This document shows, piece by piece, positions 16,135 through 25,100 of a stretch of 64,000 nt of DNA (position 1 is the first letter of the stretch; every line of letters begins with the position of its first letter). The DNA comes from Hyphomonadaceae bacterium. GTDB taxonomy: Bacteria; Pseudomonadota; Alphaproteobacteria; Caulobacterales; Aquidulcibacteraceae. Under the pieces are notes generated by a model. It did not search any database. It was given only the letters and a program-made list of their open reading frames with translations, and was not told where the DNA came from. The stretch is from NCBI GenBank assembly GCA_022841905.1, contig JALHQO010000001.1, positions 1-64,000 of the forward strand, written 5' to 3'. The position numbers and the translations under genes are program-made.

Positions 16135-17390
16135 TGGATGGCAATGTCTTCGCCCTGCGCGCCGATGCCGAGACGCGCCAAATCCGGTTCATGACGGCTG
16201 GCAGCGTCGATGACGGCAAATCGACGCTGATCGGCCGGCTCTTGCTCGATTCCGGCGTGCTCATGCGCGACCAGGCTGACTCCATCGGCGATGACGAAGA
16301 ACACCTGGCGGCGCTGACGGATGGCCTTGAAGCCGAGCGCGCGCAGGGCATTACGATTGACGTTGCCTACCGCTATTTCGAAACGCCGCGCGCCAGCTTC
16401 ATCATCGCCGACGCGCCGGGGCACGAACAATATACGCGCAACATGGTGACCGCCGCGAGCGCGTCCGATGTCGCCGTCATCGTCATCGACGCCTCGCGCG
16501 TCGTGGGCGGGGTGCTGAAGCGTCAAACGCGCCGACACGCGGCGATTGCAGCTCTGATGGGTCTCGATGTCATCGTCGCGGTCAACAAGATGGATTTGAT
16601 CGGCTGGTCGCAAGAGCGCTTCAACGACATCGAGACCGCGTTCGCCGATCTAGCGGGCGCGCTCAAGCTGAGCGGCGTCGTCTGCGTACCGGTGTCTGCG
16701 CGGCGCGGCGACAATGTCGTACGGCGCGGCGGCGCCGATTGGTGGCGTGGGCCGATTTTGGTTGAGCTGATCGAACAAAGCCAAGGGCCAGCCTCGCGCC
16801 ATGAAGCGCCCTTGCGCCTGCCGATCCAAGCCGCGCTGCGTGACGTGACTTCTCGTTTTTATGTCGGTCGAATCGAGGCGGGCTCGGTTCGACCGGGCGA
16901 TCACGTCGTCCTCGGGCCGCAAGCCTATCCGGCAACGATTGCCAGTGTTCGCGTCGGCGGACGGCCGGTGTTGCGCGCGGAGGCGGGCACTTCCGTGGCG
17001 ATCGAGTTTGATGACGAGCGCGATGTCACGCGCGGTGATGTCGTGGCGGCCCCTGGCGTGCGCTATGCACGTTCGGTCGTGGCTGATCTCTGCTGGCTGG
17101 ATGAGGCGCCCTGGACGAAAGGGCGCCGCTATCTCCTACGCCAAGGCACGCTCGAGACGCAGGCTTTGATCGAAGAGATCGCCTTCGTACACGACGTCGA
17201 GGACTTCTCGCGCCGGGAGGGCGCATCGTCGCTGTCGCTTAACGCTATCGCCAGCGTCCGCTTGGCAACGCGCGATCCGATCCTCGCCGACACGTTCTCG
17301 CAATCGCCGGGCACGGGCGCGTTCGCCTTGTTCGATCCCCAAACCAATCAAACCTGCGCGGCAGGCATGATCCGTGAGGCCATCACATGA
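16134..17390 (+). CDS. cysN: sulfate adenylyltransferase subunit 1 (CysN)
   Basis: A 418-residue GTPase of the EF-Tu superfamily that drives APS synthesis by CysD. G1 is GSVDDGKSTLIG (about residues 20-31), G3 DAPGHEQY, and G4 NKMDL; two beta-barrel domains follow. It ends without the APS kinase (CysC) domain found in CysNC fusions. That fits the APS-reducing type of CysH upstream. ATG 16134 was chosen because it overlaps the cysD stop; the 49 upstream in-frame codons lie inside cysD. Confidence 0.92.
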   Translation: MDGNVFALRADAETRQIRFMTAGSVDDGKSTLIGRLLLDSGVLMRDQADSIGDDEEHLAALTDGLEAERAQGITIDVAYRYFETPRASFIIADAPGHEQYTRNMVTAASASDVAVIVIDASRVVGGVLKRQTRRHAAIAALMGLDVIVAVNKMDLIGWSQERFNDIETAFADLAGALKLSGVVCVPVSARRGDNVVRRGGADWWRGPILVELIEQSQGPASRHEAPLRLPIQAALRDVTSRFYVGRIEAGSVRPGDHVVLGPQAYPATIASVRVGGRPVLRAEAGTSVAIEFDDERDVTRGDVVAAPGVRYARSVVADLCWLDEAPWTKGRRYLLRQGTLETQALIEEIAFVHDVEDFSRREGASSLSLNAIASVRLATRDPILADTFSQSPGTGAFALFDPQTNQTCAAGMIREAIT

Positions 17391-18133
17391 GCGGCAAAGT
17401 TTATCTCGTGGGCGCGGGCCCTGGCGCGGCGGACCTGCTGACGCTGCGCGCCGCGCGTTTGCTCGCCGAAGCCGATGTCGTGTTGCATGATGCACTCGTC
17501 TCCGCCGACGTTCTGGCGCTGGCCGGAAAAGCCAAGCTCTACAATGTCGGCAAGCGCGCTAATCGTCCCTCGGTCGATCAACGCCTGATCTGCCGTTTGC
17601 TGGTGCGCATGGCCCAGCGCCACGCTGTTGTCGTTCGCCTGAAGGGCGGCGATCCGAACTTGTTTGGGCGCGCGACGGAAGAGTTGAATGCCTGCCATGC
17701 AGCTGGCGTGAGCGTCGAAACCGTGCCTGGCATCAGCGCCGCTTTTGCGGCAGCTGCGACGCTCAACACCTCGCTGACTAGCCGGGGCGTTTCGCGTTCT
17801 GTCACGTTCGTGACGCCCAGCATCACGCGCGGTCGCGCCGAGCAAGACATGCATTGGGCCGACGCAGCGGCGGCAGCGGAAACTGCGGTCATTTACATGG
17901 GCGCGCTGCAAGCGGAGCGCGTGATGGAAGCGTTGTTGGCGCGCGGCGTGCCGGCGAACCGGCCAGTTGCGCTGCTTGAAAGCGTATCGCTCGCGGGCGA
18001 ATGCATCGTGCGCGGCGTGATCTCCGATCTGCCGGCGTTGGCGCTGCAACTAGGCGAGGGGCCAGCGCTCATCGTCATCGGCGAAGCGCTGGCGGAAGCG
18101 CGCGCCGCTATTGCCGAAGCGAACGCGGCATGA
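17387..18133 (+). CDS. cobA: uroporphyrinogen-III C-methyltransferase (CobA/SUMT)
   Basis: A 248-residue SAM-dependent enzyme that methylates uroporphyrinogen III twice to precorrin-2, the first step to siroheme for CysI. The family motifs are YLVGAGPGAADLLTLRA at the N-terminus, VVRLKGGDPNLFGR, and VPGISAAFAAAA. It overlaps cysN by 4 nt and the Met8-like gene by 4 nt. In many proteobacteria both steps are one CysG protein; here they are separate. Confidence 0.92.
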   Translation: MSGKVYLVGAGPGAADLLTLRAARLLAEADVVLHDALVSADVLALAGKAKLYNVGKRANRPSVDQRLICRLLVRMAQRHAVVVRLKGGDPNLFGRATEELNACHAAGVSVETVPGISAAFAAAATLNTSLTSRGVSRSVTFVTPSITRGRAEQDMHWADAAAAAETAVIYMGALQAERVMEALLARGVPANRPVALLESVSLAGECIVRGVISDLPALALQLGEGPALIVIGEALAEARAAIAEANAA

Positions 18134-18678
18134 TTCCGATCTATCTCGATCCCGCGGCGACGCGCATCGCGCTCATCGGACGCGACGCGTTGGCACTGCG
18201 CCGGCTGAATTGGCTGGAGGCTGCCGGCGCCGTGCCGGACGTATGGTCCGATGCGCCGAGTGCTGCGTTCGCGGAAGCGGCAACCATTGTGCCGCGTTTG
18301 CCGTCGGCTGACGAAATCGGCGCATATCACGCGATATGGATCGCTGACCTGCCGCGCGCGGAAGCCGAGACGCTTGCGATCGCCGCGCGCGCGCGCAACG
18401 TGCTGGTCAACGTCGAAGACTACTTGCCGTTCTGCGACTTCCACACCCCGGCCGTCGTCCATCGCGGCAAGCTGACGCTCACAGCTGGCACTGGCGGCGC
18501 AAGCCCCGCCGTGGCGCGCGCGGCGCGCGAGCGGCTGGAAGCCGCCTTTCCGCAAACGTGGGAGGCGGCGCTCGATGAGATCGCATCGGCGCGCACGGCG
18601 CTGCGCGAGCGCAATGCCAGCTTCGATGCGCTGATCGCGGACGCGCGCGAGCGCTTGGCGTATCATGGCCTGATCTGA
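18130..18678 (+). CDS. siroheme synthase N-terminal domain protein (Met8/CysG-N like)
   Basis: A 182-residue protein, shorter than most CysG N-terminal regions. It should oxidise precorrin-2 with NAD and insert iron to give siroheme. The C-terminal hallmark is clear: VNVEDYLPFCDFHTPAVVHRG, then TAGTGGASPAVARAARERLE. The N-terminal nucleotide-binding turn, usually GGGxVAxRK, here reads IGRDALALRRL, so the glycine-rich motif is degenerate. ATG 18130 overlaps the cobA stop. The position leaves little doubt about the pathway, but dehydrogenase activity is less certain. Confidence 0.8.
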   Translation: MIPIYLDPAATRIALIGRDALALRRLNWLEAAGAVPDVWSDAPSAAFAEAATIVPRLPSADEIGAYHAIWIADLPRAEAETLAIAARARNVLVNVEDYLPFCDFHTPAVVHRGKLTLTAGTGGASPAVARAARERLEAAFPQTWEAALDEIASARTALRERNASFDALIADARERLAYHGLI

Positions 18679-18687
18679 GCGCCGCTG

Positions 18688-19470
18688 ATGGATCCGTTCT
18701 TCTGGCAATCCGTGCTCGTGGGTTTTCTCGCCCAGCTCGTCGATGGCGCGCTGGGCATGGCGTACGGCTTGGTGTCGACGTCGTTCCTGCTCGCTTTCGG
18801 CATGCCGCCCGCGGCCGCGAGCGCTGCTGTGCACACGGCCGAGATGTTCACCACCGGCGCATCGGGCGCGGCGCACATCTGGCGGCGCAACGTGAAATGG
18901 AATCTCGTGTGGCAGCTGGCGCCTGCCGGCATTGCCGGCGGCATCGCTGGCGCGTTGGTCGTCTCGTATCTGCCCGTTTCGATCATGAAGCCGATCGTCT
19001 CGGCCTATCTGCTCATCATGGGCGCGCTGGTCGTCGTGCTGGCGATCCGCGGGCCGAAGCCGCCGGCCGAGATCAAAGGCGTCAAACGGCTTGGCCTGTT
19101 CGGCGGCTTCCTCGACGCGGCGGGCGGCGGCGGTTGGGGGCCTATCGTGACGACGACCTTGCTCGGACGCGGCCACGGCGCGCGCCATGCTGTCGGCAGT
19201 GTCAACACGACTGAGTTTCTAGTGACGGCGGCGATCTCGGCGACGTTTTTCTTTGCGCTCGGCGGCGTGCGCTGGACCGATATTCTTGGCCTCGTCATCG
19301 GCGGCGTGATCGCCGCGCCGATCGCGGCCTTTGCGGTCAGCATCACACGGCCTCGCTTGTTGATGGGTGTCATCGGCTGCTTCGTCGTGTCGCTGTCGCT
19401 ATGGCAGATCGCGGTGGCGATCGATCCCCAAATGACGTTTCTAGCGTCGCTTCGGCGACCAGTGGGCTGA
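18688..19470 (+). CDS. TSUP-family transporter (TauE/SafE), sulfur cluster
   Basis: A 260-residue membrane protein with about eight helices and the TSUP pattern: FLAQLVDGALGMAYGL near the N-terminus and GGFLDAAGGGGWGPIVT in the middle. TSUP proteins move sulfite, sulfate or organosulfonates. Inside a sulfate assimilation cluster it may import sulfate or export excess sulfite. It starts 9 nt after the Met8-like gene. Confidence 0.85.
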   Translation: MDPFFWQSVLVGFLAQLVDGALGMAYGLVSTSFLLAFGMPPAAASAAVHTAEMFTTGASGAAHIWRRNVKWNLVWQLAPAGIAGGIAGALVVSYLPVSIMKPIVSAYLLIMGALVVVLAIRGPKPPAEIKGVKRLGLFGGFLDAAGGGGWGPIVTTTLLGRGHGARHAVGSVNTTEFLVTAAISATFFFALGGVRWTDILGLVIGGVIAAPIAAFAVSITRPRLLMGVIGCFVVSLSLWQIAVAIDPQMTFLASLRRPVG

Positions 19471-19480
19471 ACGAGCACGT

Positions 19481-20287
19481 ATGTCTGAAACCAACACCAC
19501 TCTGCACGCGGCGCCGCCGCCGAACGTCTACACCGCGCGCGTGGAATCCGTGCGCCACTACACCGACAAGCTGTTCGCCTTCACCTGCGAGCGGCCGGCG
19601 GGCTTGCGCTTCCGCTCTGGCGAGTTCGTGATGATCGGGCTGATGAACGGTGAGCGGCCACTGTTGCGCGCCTATTCGATCGCAAGCCCAGCCTGGGATG
19701 ATCAGCTCGCTTTCTATTCGATCAAGGTCCCCAACGGGCCGCTGACCAGCCGCTTGCAGACCATTCAGCCCGGCGACGAAATCCTGCTTGGCCGCAAGCC
19801 CACCGGCACGTTGGTGCTCGACGCACTCACGCCAGGGCGACGGCTCTTCCTGCTCTCGACCGGCACCGGCGTCGCGCCCTTCGCCAGCCTCATCCGCGAG
19901 CCCGAGACGTACGCACGATATGAGCAAGTGATCCTGACGCATACCTGCCGGACCGATGCTGAGTTGGATTATAGCCGCGAGATCGTAGCGGCGACGCGCG
20001 CCGATACACTGGTCGGAGAGGAAGCGACGCGGCAGCTGCGTTACGTGACGAGCCTCACGCAAGACGACCATCCGTTGGAGGGACGCATCACCGCGCTGAT
20101 CCGCAACGGCGCCTTGTTTCACGCCCTGGACGCTCCAACCTTCGACCCCGCGCAGGACCGCATCATGATTTGCGGTGGTGCGCCGATGCTGCAGGACTTA
20201 AAGCAGATCGCGGTGGCGGCCGGCTTCGTTGAAGGCGCGAACCACGAACCGGGGACGTTCGTCATCGAGCGGGCGTTTGCGGGTTAA
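19481..20287 (+). CDS. fpr: ferredoxin-NADP reductase (Fpr)
   Basis: A 268-residue bacterial FNR. FAD-binding RAYSIASPAW (about residue 60), the NADP site LLSTGTGVAPF (about 125), ICGGAPM (about 229) and a C-terminal FVIERAFAG are present. It exchanges electrons between NADPH and ferredoxin or flavodoxin. Its place between the TSUP gene and cysK, and the lack of a CysJ gene, suggest that it feeds CysI through a ferredoxin. That link is an inference. Confidence 0.88.
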   Translation: MSETNTTLHAAPPPNVYTARVESVRHYTDKLFAFTCERPAGLRFRSGEFVMIGLMNGERPLLRAYSIASPAWDDQLAFYSIKVPNGPLTSRLQTIQPGDEILLGRKPTGTLVLDALTPGRRLFLLSTGTGVAPFASLIREPETYARYEQVILTHTCRTDAELDYSREIVAATRADTLVGEEATRQLRYVTSLTQDDHPLEGRITALIRNGALFHALDAPTFDPAQDRIMICGGAPMLQDLKQIAVAAGFVEGANHEPGTFVIERAFAG

Positions 20288-20302
20288 CGGAGCAAGCACG
20301 CG

Positions 20303-21304
20303 ATGAAGTTTCACGGTTCTGTTCTGGACGCCATCGGCAACACGCCGCTGATCAAGCTGAAGCGTGCGTCGGAGCTGACGGGCTGCACCATTCTGGGCAA
20401 AGCCGAGTTCTTGAACCCGGGGCAGTCGGTCAAGGATCGCGCCGCGCTCTCCATCGTTCAAGACGCCGAACGCAAAGGCACGCTGCGTCCGGGCGGCGTG
20501 ATCGTCGAAGGCACCGCCGGCAACACTGGCATTGGTCTCGCGCTCATCGGCGCGGCGAAGGGCTACAAAGTCATCGTCGTGATGCCGCGGACGCAGAGCC
20601 AAGAAAAGAAGGACGCTGTCGTCGCGCTCGGCGCGGAATTGGTTGAGGTGGATGCAGCGCCCGCCGCGAGCGACAACCACTATCCCAAAATCGCGCGGCG
20701 CATTGCCGAGGAAAAAGCCAAGAGCGAACCGAACGGCGCCATTTGGGCCAACCAGTTCGACAACGTCGCCAACCGCCAAGGTCACTACGACACTACCGGC
20801 CCGGAAATTTGGCGCGACACAGACGGCAAAGTCGATGGCTTCATTTGCACGGTCGGGTCAGGCGGCACGCTGGGCGGCGTCAGCATGGCGCTGAAAGAGC
20901 GCAACAAGAACGTGGCGATCGGCATCATCGATCCAGCGGGCGCAGCACTCTACAATTGGTACGCACATGGTGAACTGAAAGCCGAAGGCACGTCGATCAC
21001 GGAAGGCATCGGCCAAGGCCGCGTCACCGCAAACTTGGAAGGCGTGATCGTCGACGAAGCCTTCCGCGCCGAAGACAGCGAATGGCTGCCGATCCTCTAC
21101 GATCTCGTGCAGGAAGAGGGACTTTGCCTCGGCGGCTCGTCAGCGCTCAACCTGCTTGGCGCGATGCGCCTCGCGGAGAAACTGGGCCCGGGCAAAACCA
21201 TCGTCACCATCCTCTGCGATTACGGCAACCGCTATATGAGCCGCCTGTTCAACCCCGACTTCCTGCGCTCCAAGGATTTGCCGACGCCGCCGTGGTTGGC
21301 GTGA
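20303..21304 (+). CDS. cysK: cysteine synthase A (CysK)
   Basis: A 333-residue PLP enzyme that makes cysteine from O-acetylserine and sulfide. IGNTPLIKLK at the N-terminus, PLP-lysine in NPGQSVKDRAA (about 45), the phosphate loop GTAGNTGIG and GSGGTLGG are intact. It ends with RYMSRLFNPDFL, as in the CysK/CysM-like O-acetylserine sulfhydrylases of alphaproteobacteria. It is the last gene of the sulfur cluster. Confidence 0.92.
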   Translation: MKFHGSVLDAIGNTPLIKLKRASELTGCTILGKAEFLNPGQSVKDRAALSIVQDAERKGTLRPGGVIVEGTAGNTGIGLALIGAAKGYKVIVVMPRTQSQEKKDAVVALGAELVEVDAAPAASDNHYPKIARRIAEEKAKSEPNGAIWANQFDNVANRQGHYDTTGPEIWRDTDGKVDGFICTVGSGGTLGGVSMALKERNKNVAIGIIDPAGAALYNWYAHGELKAEGTSITEGIGQGRVTANLEGVIVDEAFRAEDSEWLPILYDLVQEEGLCLGGSSALNLLGAMRLAEKLGPGKTIVTILCDYGNRYMSRLFNPDFLRSKDLPTPPWLA

Positions 21305-21490
21305 ACGCGAGCCGTCTCCTTAGCGTGTTCCGCGCGCGGAGCAGTTGCTGCGTATGCCACACGGCATAGGCCAATTACGGCTGCACTACGCCGTTGATTA
21401 CCGTCAGCGCTAAGCCTCCGTAATCCTTCATCCGGTAAAGATGACGCGTTCGGTGGGACGTTTTGTTCCCCCGTTAAAGTTTCAGCGTCC

Positions 21491-23531
21491 ATGTACACTG
21501 TCTTTGCTTGCGTTCTGGAAGAGCACAATCTGTGGCTCGTCTTCGTGGCGGCGTTGGTCAGCGTCGGCGCCTGCGTCGGTGCGTTCTTTGTTTTCGGCGG
21601 CGCTTTGAAGAGCGCGGGCGCAGAGCGCTCTAAATGGCTCTTTCTCGCCGCAACGCTCGCTGGCGGCGGCACGTGGGCGACGCACTTCATCGCCATGCTA
21701 GGCTATGCGCCGAGTTTGGAAATGGGATTCGACCTTTCCATCACGCTGCTGTCCGCCGGCATTTCGATCGCCTTCACGTGGACTGCGTTTGAAATTTACG
21801 AGCGCTGGCGCGCAGCGGGCGGCCGCGTCGTCGCTGGCATTGTGTTAGGCTGCGCCATTGCGGCGATGCACTATATCGGCATGGCTGGCTTCGATGCCCC
21901 GGCGCAAAAACTCTGGGACATGGAGCTGGTCATCGCTTCGGGTCTCTTCAGCGTCGTCTTTGCGGTCGCGGCGTTGCACGCCTTCGCGGTTGCGCCAGCG
22001 CGGCTTCGCTTGCTTGCCGCCAGCGCCTTGCTGGTGTCGGCGATCATGTCGTTGCACTTCACCGGCATGGGGGCGCTGACCCTTCTGCCAGATCCCACCA
22101 TCGCGCCGACCGCGAACCACATCGATCGCGAGATGCTGTCTGCGGTGATCGCGATGGGCGCCGCCGCCATACTGCTTGTCGGCGTGGTCTTGGCGCTGGC
22201 CGATCGGCAAGTGGCGGCGACCAAGCTTGCCGCCGCGGAGCAGGCCGCTTCAATGGCGTTGCACGATGCGCTCACCGGCCTGTCGAACCGGCGGCACCTT
22301 CAGGCCGTGTTTGAACAAGCGGCTGGCCTCGCGCTCAGCAGACGCGCCGCTGGCGATCGTTGCCGTCGATCTCGATCGCTTCAAGTCGGTCAACGATCTT
22401 TACGGCCATGCCGTGGGCGATGAGCTGCTGGTGCGTATCGCAGCGCTACTGTCACAGGAAGCGGGTGAGGACGGCTTTGTCGCGCGCTTCGGCGGCGATG
22501 AGTTCATCATGGTGCTGCCGTATGAAAGCGACGACGCCTTGATTGCGCGCCTCGCAGCTCTGGTCAGCACCTTCGATGAACCGCTGCCGCTCAACGGAAA
22601 CGAAGTCTCGGTGGGCGCGACGCTCGGTGTGGCGCTGGCGCCGGCCGATGGCCTTGACGCCGATCTGTTGATGCGCCGCGCTGATGTGGCGCTCTATCGG
22701 GCCAAAGACGATGGCCGCGGCCGTTACGCGTTTTTCGAACCGGGCATGGATGATCGCGTGCACGAGCGCGCCGCGCTGGAGAATGATCTCAGAATTGCCG
22801 TGCGCAACGACGCCATCGAAGCGCATTTCCAACCGTTCGTGAATTTGGCAACCGGCGAGATTACCGGCTACGAAATACTCGCGCGTTGGACAGACCCGGT
22901 GCGCGGCGCGGTGCCGCCGGAGGTCTTCATCAGAATCGCCTCGGACACCGGCCAGATCGGCGAGCTTTGCATGAACGTGCTGCGCCGGGCTTGCCGCCAA
23001 AGTCTTGGCTGGCCCAGCGCGCCAAGGATCTCCCTCAACATTGCGCCGATCCAGTTGCGCGACGCGGCATTGCCGCAAAAATTGTTGAAAGTTCTAACCG
23101 AGTGCGCGTTCCCGCCGTAGCGGCTGGAGGTCGAAATCACTGAGGATGCGCTCGTTGCCGATTTCGAGTGCGCGCGCACCATTCTTGCGTCGCTCAAAAA
23201 TCTTGGCATCGCCGTGGCGCTGGACGATTTCGGCACTGGCTATTCGAGCCTGCGCCACCTGCGCGAGCTGCCCTTCACCGAACTGAAGATCGACCGATCC
23301 TTCGTCCACGCCATTGGCGATGGCGAGGAAGCGCTGAGTGTTGTCCGCACCATCATTCAGCTGGCCAAGAGCCTGGGGATCGGCGTGACGGCTGAGGGCG
23401 TCGAGACCGAAGCGCAAGCGCAAGCGCTGCATGCCATGGGCTGCGAAACAGGGCAGGGATTTTTGCTCGGGAAACCCAGCGCCGAGCCATTTGGTACGTC
23501 ATCCGCGCGCCGCCGCGCCCGTGTCGCTTAA
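21491..23531 (+). pseudogene. MHYT-GGDEF-EAL c-di-GMP protein, broken by a frameshift and an amber codon
   Basis: The N-terminal part (21491 to about 22320) encodes an MHYT sensor with three repeats (THFIAMLGY, MHYIGMAGF, LHFTGMGAL) and membrane helices. GGDEF homology starts in that frame (HDALTGLSNRRHL) and continues in another frame from about 22330 (VDLDRFKSVNDLYGH, RFGGDEFIMVL). The EAL domain follows in this second frame (YEILARW). It is stopped by TAG at 23118-23120 within AFPP*RLEVEITE, then runs on in frame through DDFGTGYSSL to 23531. Two independent lesions suggest a pseudogene or sequence errors. All core catalytic motifs survive. Confidence 0.85.
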
Positions 23532-23544
23532 GCGCACGCATCCG

Positions 23545-24222
23545 CTAGGCCGCCGCTGTGCGCCTTTGGTTGCCGCGGGTCAGCAGCCAGCCGGTGAGTG
23601 CGCCGAACAGGAAGTTCGATATGCCGACCTCAACCGCATGTGGCACGCGCACTTCCGGCGGCATGAGGGGGTTGTCCGGCAAGAGCGGTGAGAGCCCGCC
23701 AATCACCGAAAAGGCGACGCCAAGCACAAGCGGCGCAAAGCGCAGGCCGCCGCGCAACACCAGCACGCTCGACGCAACAAACACCAACGCCCGCACTGCT
23801 TGTAGCGCTAGCACCTCGCCGATCGCCGGTATGTGATGGTCCGCGTAGAAGGCCGCCACATAAGGAAACACAAGCATGCCGGCGGTGACGTAGAGCGCTT
23901 CGTAACCGAGCACGACGCCCGCGATCCGTAACGGGCCTAAGCGTAGCGTCGGCGCGTTTGTGGCGAGGCGCTTCGGCGAAGCCAGCGTGACCAACGCAGC
24001 GAGGAGCGCAAACACGCCGAACTGCATCGCAAAAGCATTCGCCGCCTGCGCCCATCCGATAACGCCGAATGCGATCGCTTCGATCAATAGATTGAACGAG
24101 CCTACACCAGCGCCCAGCGCCAGCAGCGCCAAGAACAGGCGCCAGCCACGCGCCGGCGTCGCCCAAGCGATCAGCGCAAACGTGATCAAAATCAACAGAT
24201 ACGAAGCAGCCAGCGCAATCAT
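23545..24222 (-). CDS. multi-pass membrane protein, unknown function
   Basis: A 225-residue protein with about six helices and little else. I recognise no family. The upstream in-frame extension to 24366 lies inside the TetR gene and is not hydrophobic, so I use ATG 24222 (MIALAASYLLIL), which overlaps the TetR stop as ATGA. Being coupled to a TetR regulator, it may be the regulator's target, possibly an efflux or membrane-stress protein. Confidence 0.7.
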   Translation of the reverse strand: MIALAASYLLILITFALIAWATPARGWRLFLALLALGAGVGSFNLLIEAIAFGVIGWAQAANAFAMQFGVFALLAALVTLASPKRLATNAPTLRLGPLRIAGVVLGYEALYVTAGMLVFPYVAAFYADHHIPAIGEVLALQAVRALVFVASSVLVLRGGLRFAPLVLGVAFSVIGGLSPLLPDNPLMPPEVRVPHAVEVGISNFLFGALTGWLLTRGNQRRTAAA

Positions 24223-24824
24223 GGCGCTATTCCTTTTGCGAAGATTTCGGTTTCCGCCTTGGTCAGGAGTTTGGCGGCGGTGAAGGACGGGGCGTCCATC
24301 GCCCAGAACAAGCTGAGCCCCATGTGCATAACGGTGAACCGCAGCGCGAGATCGTCCGCCGCCCAAGGCTCCGCGACGAGCCCTGCGTCTTTGAGTTTTG
24401 CAAACAGCGCGGTGAACGCGCCGAGCACGGCGGTAGAGAAGGACTGCGCTTTCGTCTTGAACGCCTCATCGCCGCGCGCCAAGCGCGACAGGACGAGGCG
24501 CGCATAGTCGTGATGTTCGGCCTTGCAGGCAAGGAGCGTCCACGCGGCATTGTTCAGCACTTGATCGACCGTGCGCCCCGCAATGGCTGCGTCGGCGATT
24601 TTGGGCAACGCCTTCGCTTCGACGCCGGCGAGAAACTCCAACAGGATTTCCTCTTTCGAGCCGTAATAGTTGTAGAGCGTGCCTTTGCCGACGTCGGCGG
24701 CGCGGGCGATGTCGTCGATGGTGACGGCGTCCACGCCATTGCGAGCGAAGAGGTCGAGCGCTTGGCCCGCCAGCTTCTGGCGGGTCGCGTTCTTCTTTTG
24801 CTGACGCAAAGTGACTTTGGTCAT
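24219..24824 (-). CDS. TetR/AcrR-family transcriptional regulator
   Basis: A 201-residue regulator. The N-terminal HTH (about 12-60) reads ALDLFARNGVDAVTIDDIARAADVGKGTLYNYYGSKEEIL when split at its turn, a textbook TetR domain; the ligand-binding half is helical and unplaced. A TGACTATAGTCA palindrome sits just upstream of its start, so it probably represses itself and the coupled membrane protein gene. Confidence 0.88.
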   Translation of the reverse strand: MTKVTLRQQKKNATRQKLAGQALDLFARNGVDAVTIDDIARAADVGKGTLYNYYGSKEEILLEFLAGVEAKALPKIADAAIAGRTVDQVLNNAAWTLLACKAEHHDYARLVLSRLARGDEAFKTKAQSFSTAVLGAFTALFAKLKDAGLVAEPWAADDLALRFTVMHMGLSLFWAMDAPSFTAAKLLTKAETEIFAKGIAP

Positions 24825-24827
24825 AAC

Positions 24828-24839
24828 TGACTATAGTCA
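24828..24839. promoter_or_regulatory. TetR operator (palindrome)
   Basis: TGACTATAGTCA is a perfect 12-bp palindrome 4 nt upstream of the TetR start codon. It lies in the only AT-rich patch nearby, and the flanks add a direct repeat of GTCATAA-like sequence. Position and symmetry fit an autoregulatory TetR site that would block the promoter. Confidence 0.6.
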
Positions 24840-25100
24840 TAATTATCGGCGAGCCGCAAGGCCAAGAGGACACCGCGCGCGTCGTGCTGCATTTGCGAAG
24901 GGCGCTGACGGTGCACTTTTCCGCTTTTTCCCCGCATGTTGAAAAATTCGCTGCCTTGCGGCCTCTTTGCGGCAAGGTCTTGTCATCAATCGCGCGCGTG
25001 TTGCGTAAACCGCCCGCCTGAGTATTTTGCGCGCGAAGCCAAGCAACGGGCGGCCCTCAAGCGCCGCCCTGTTGGCGTTTTCGGGAGCGAAGCGTCCACC

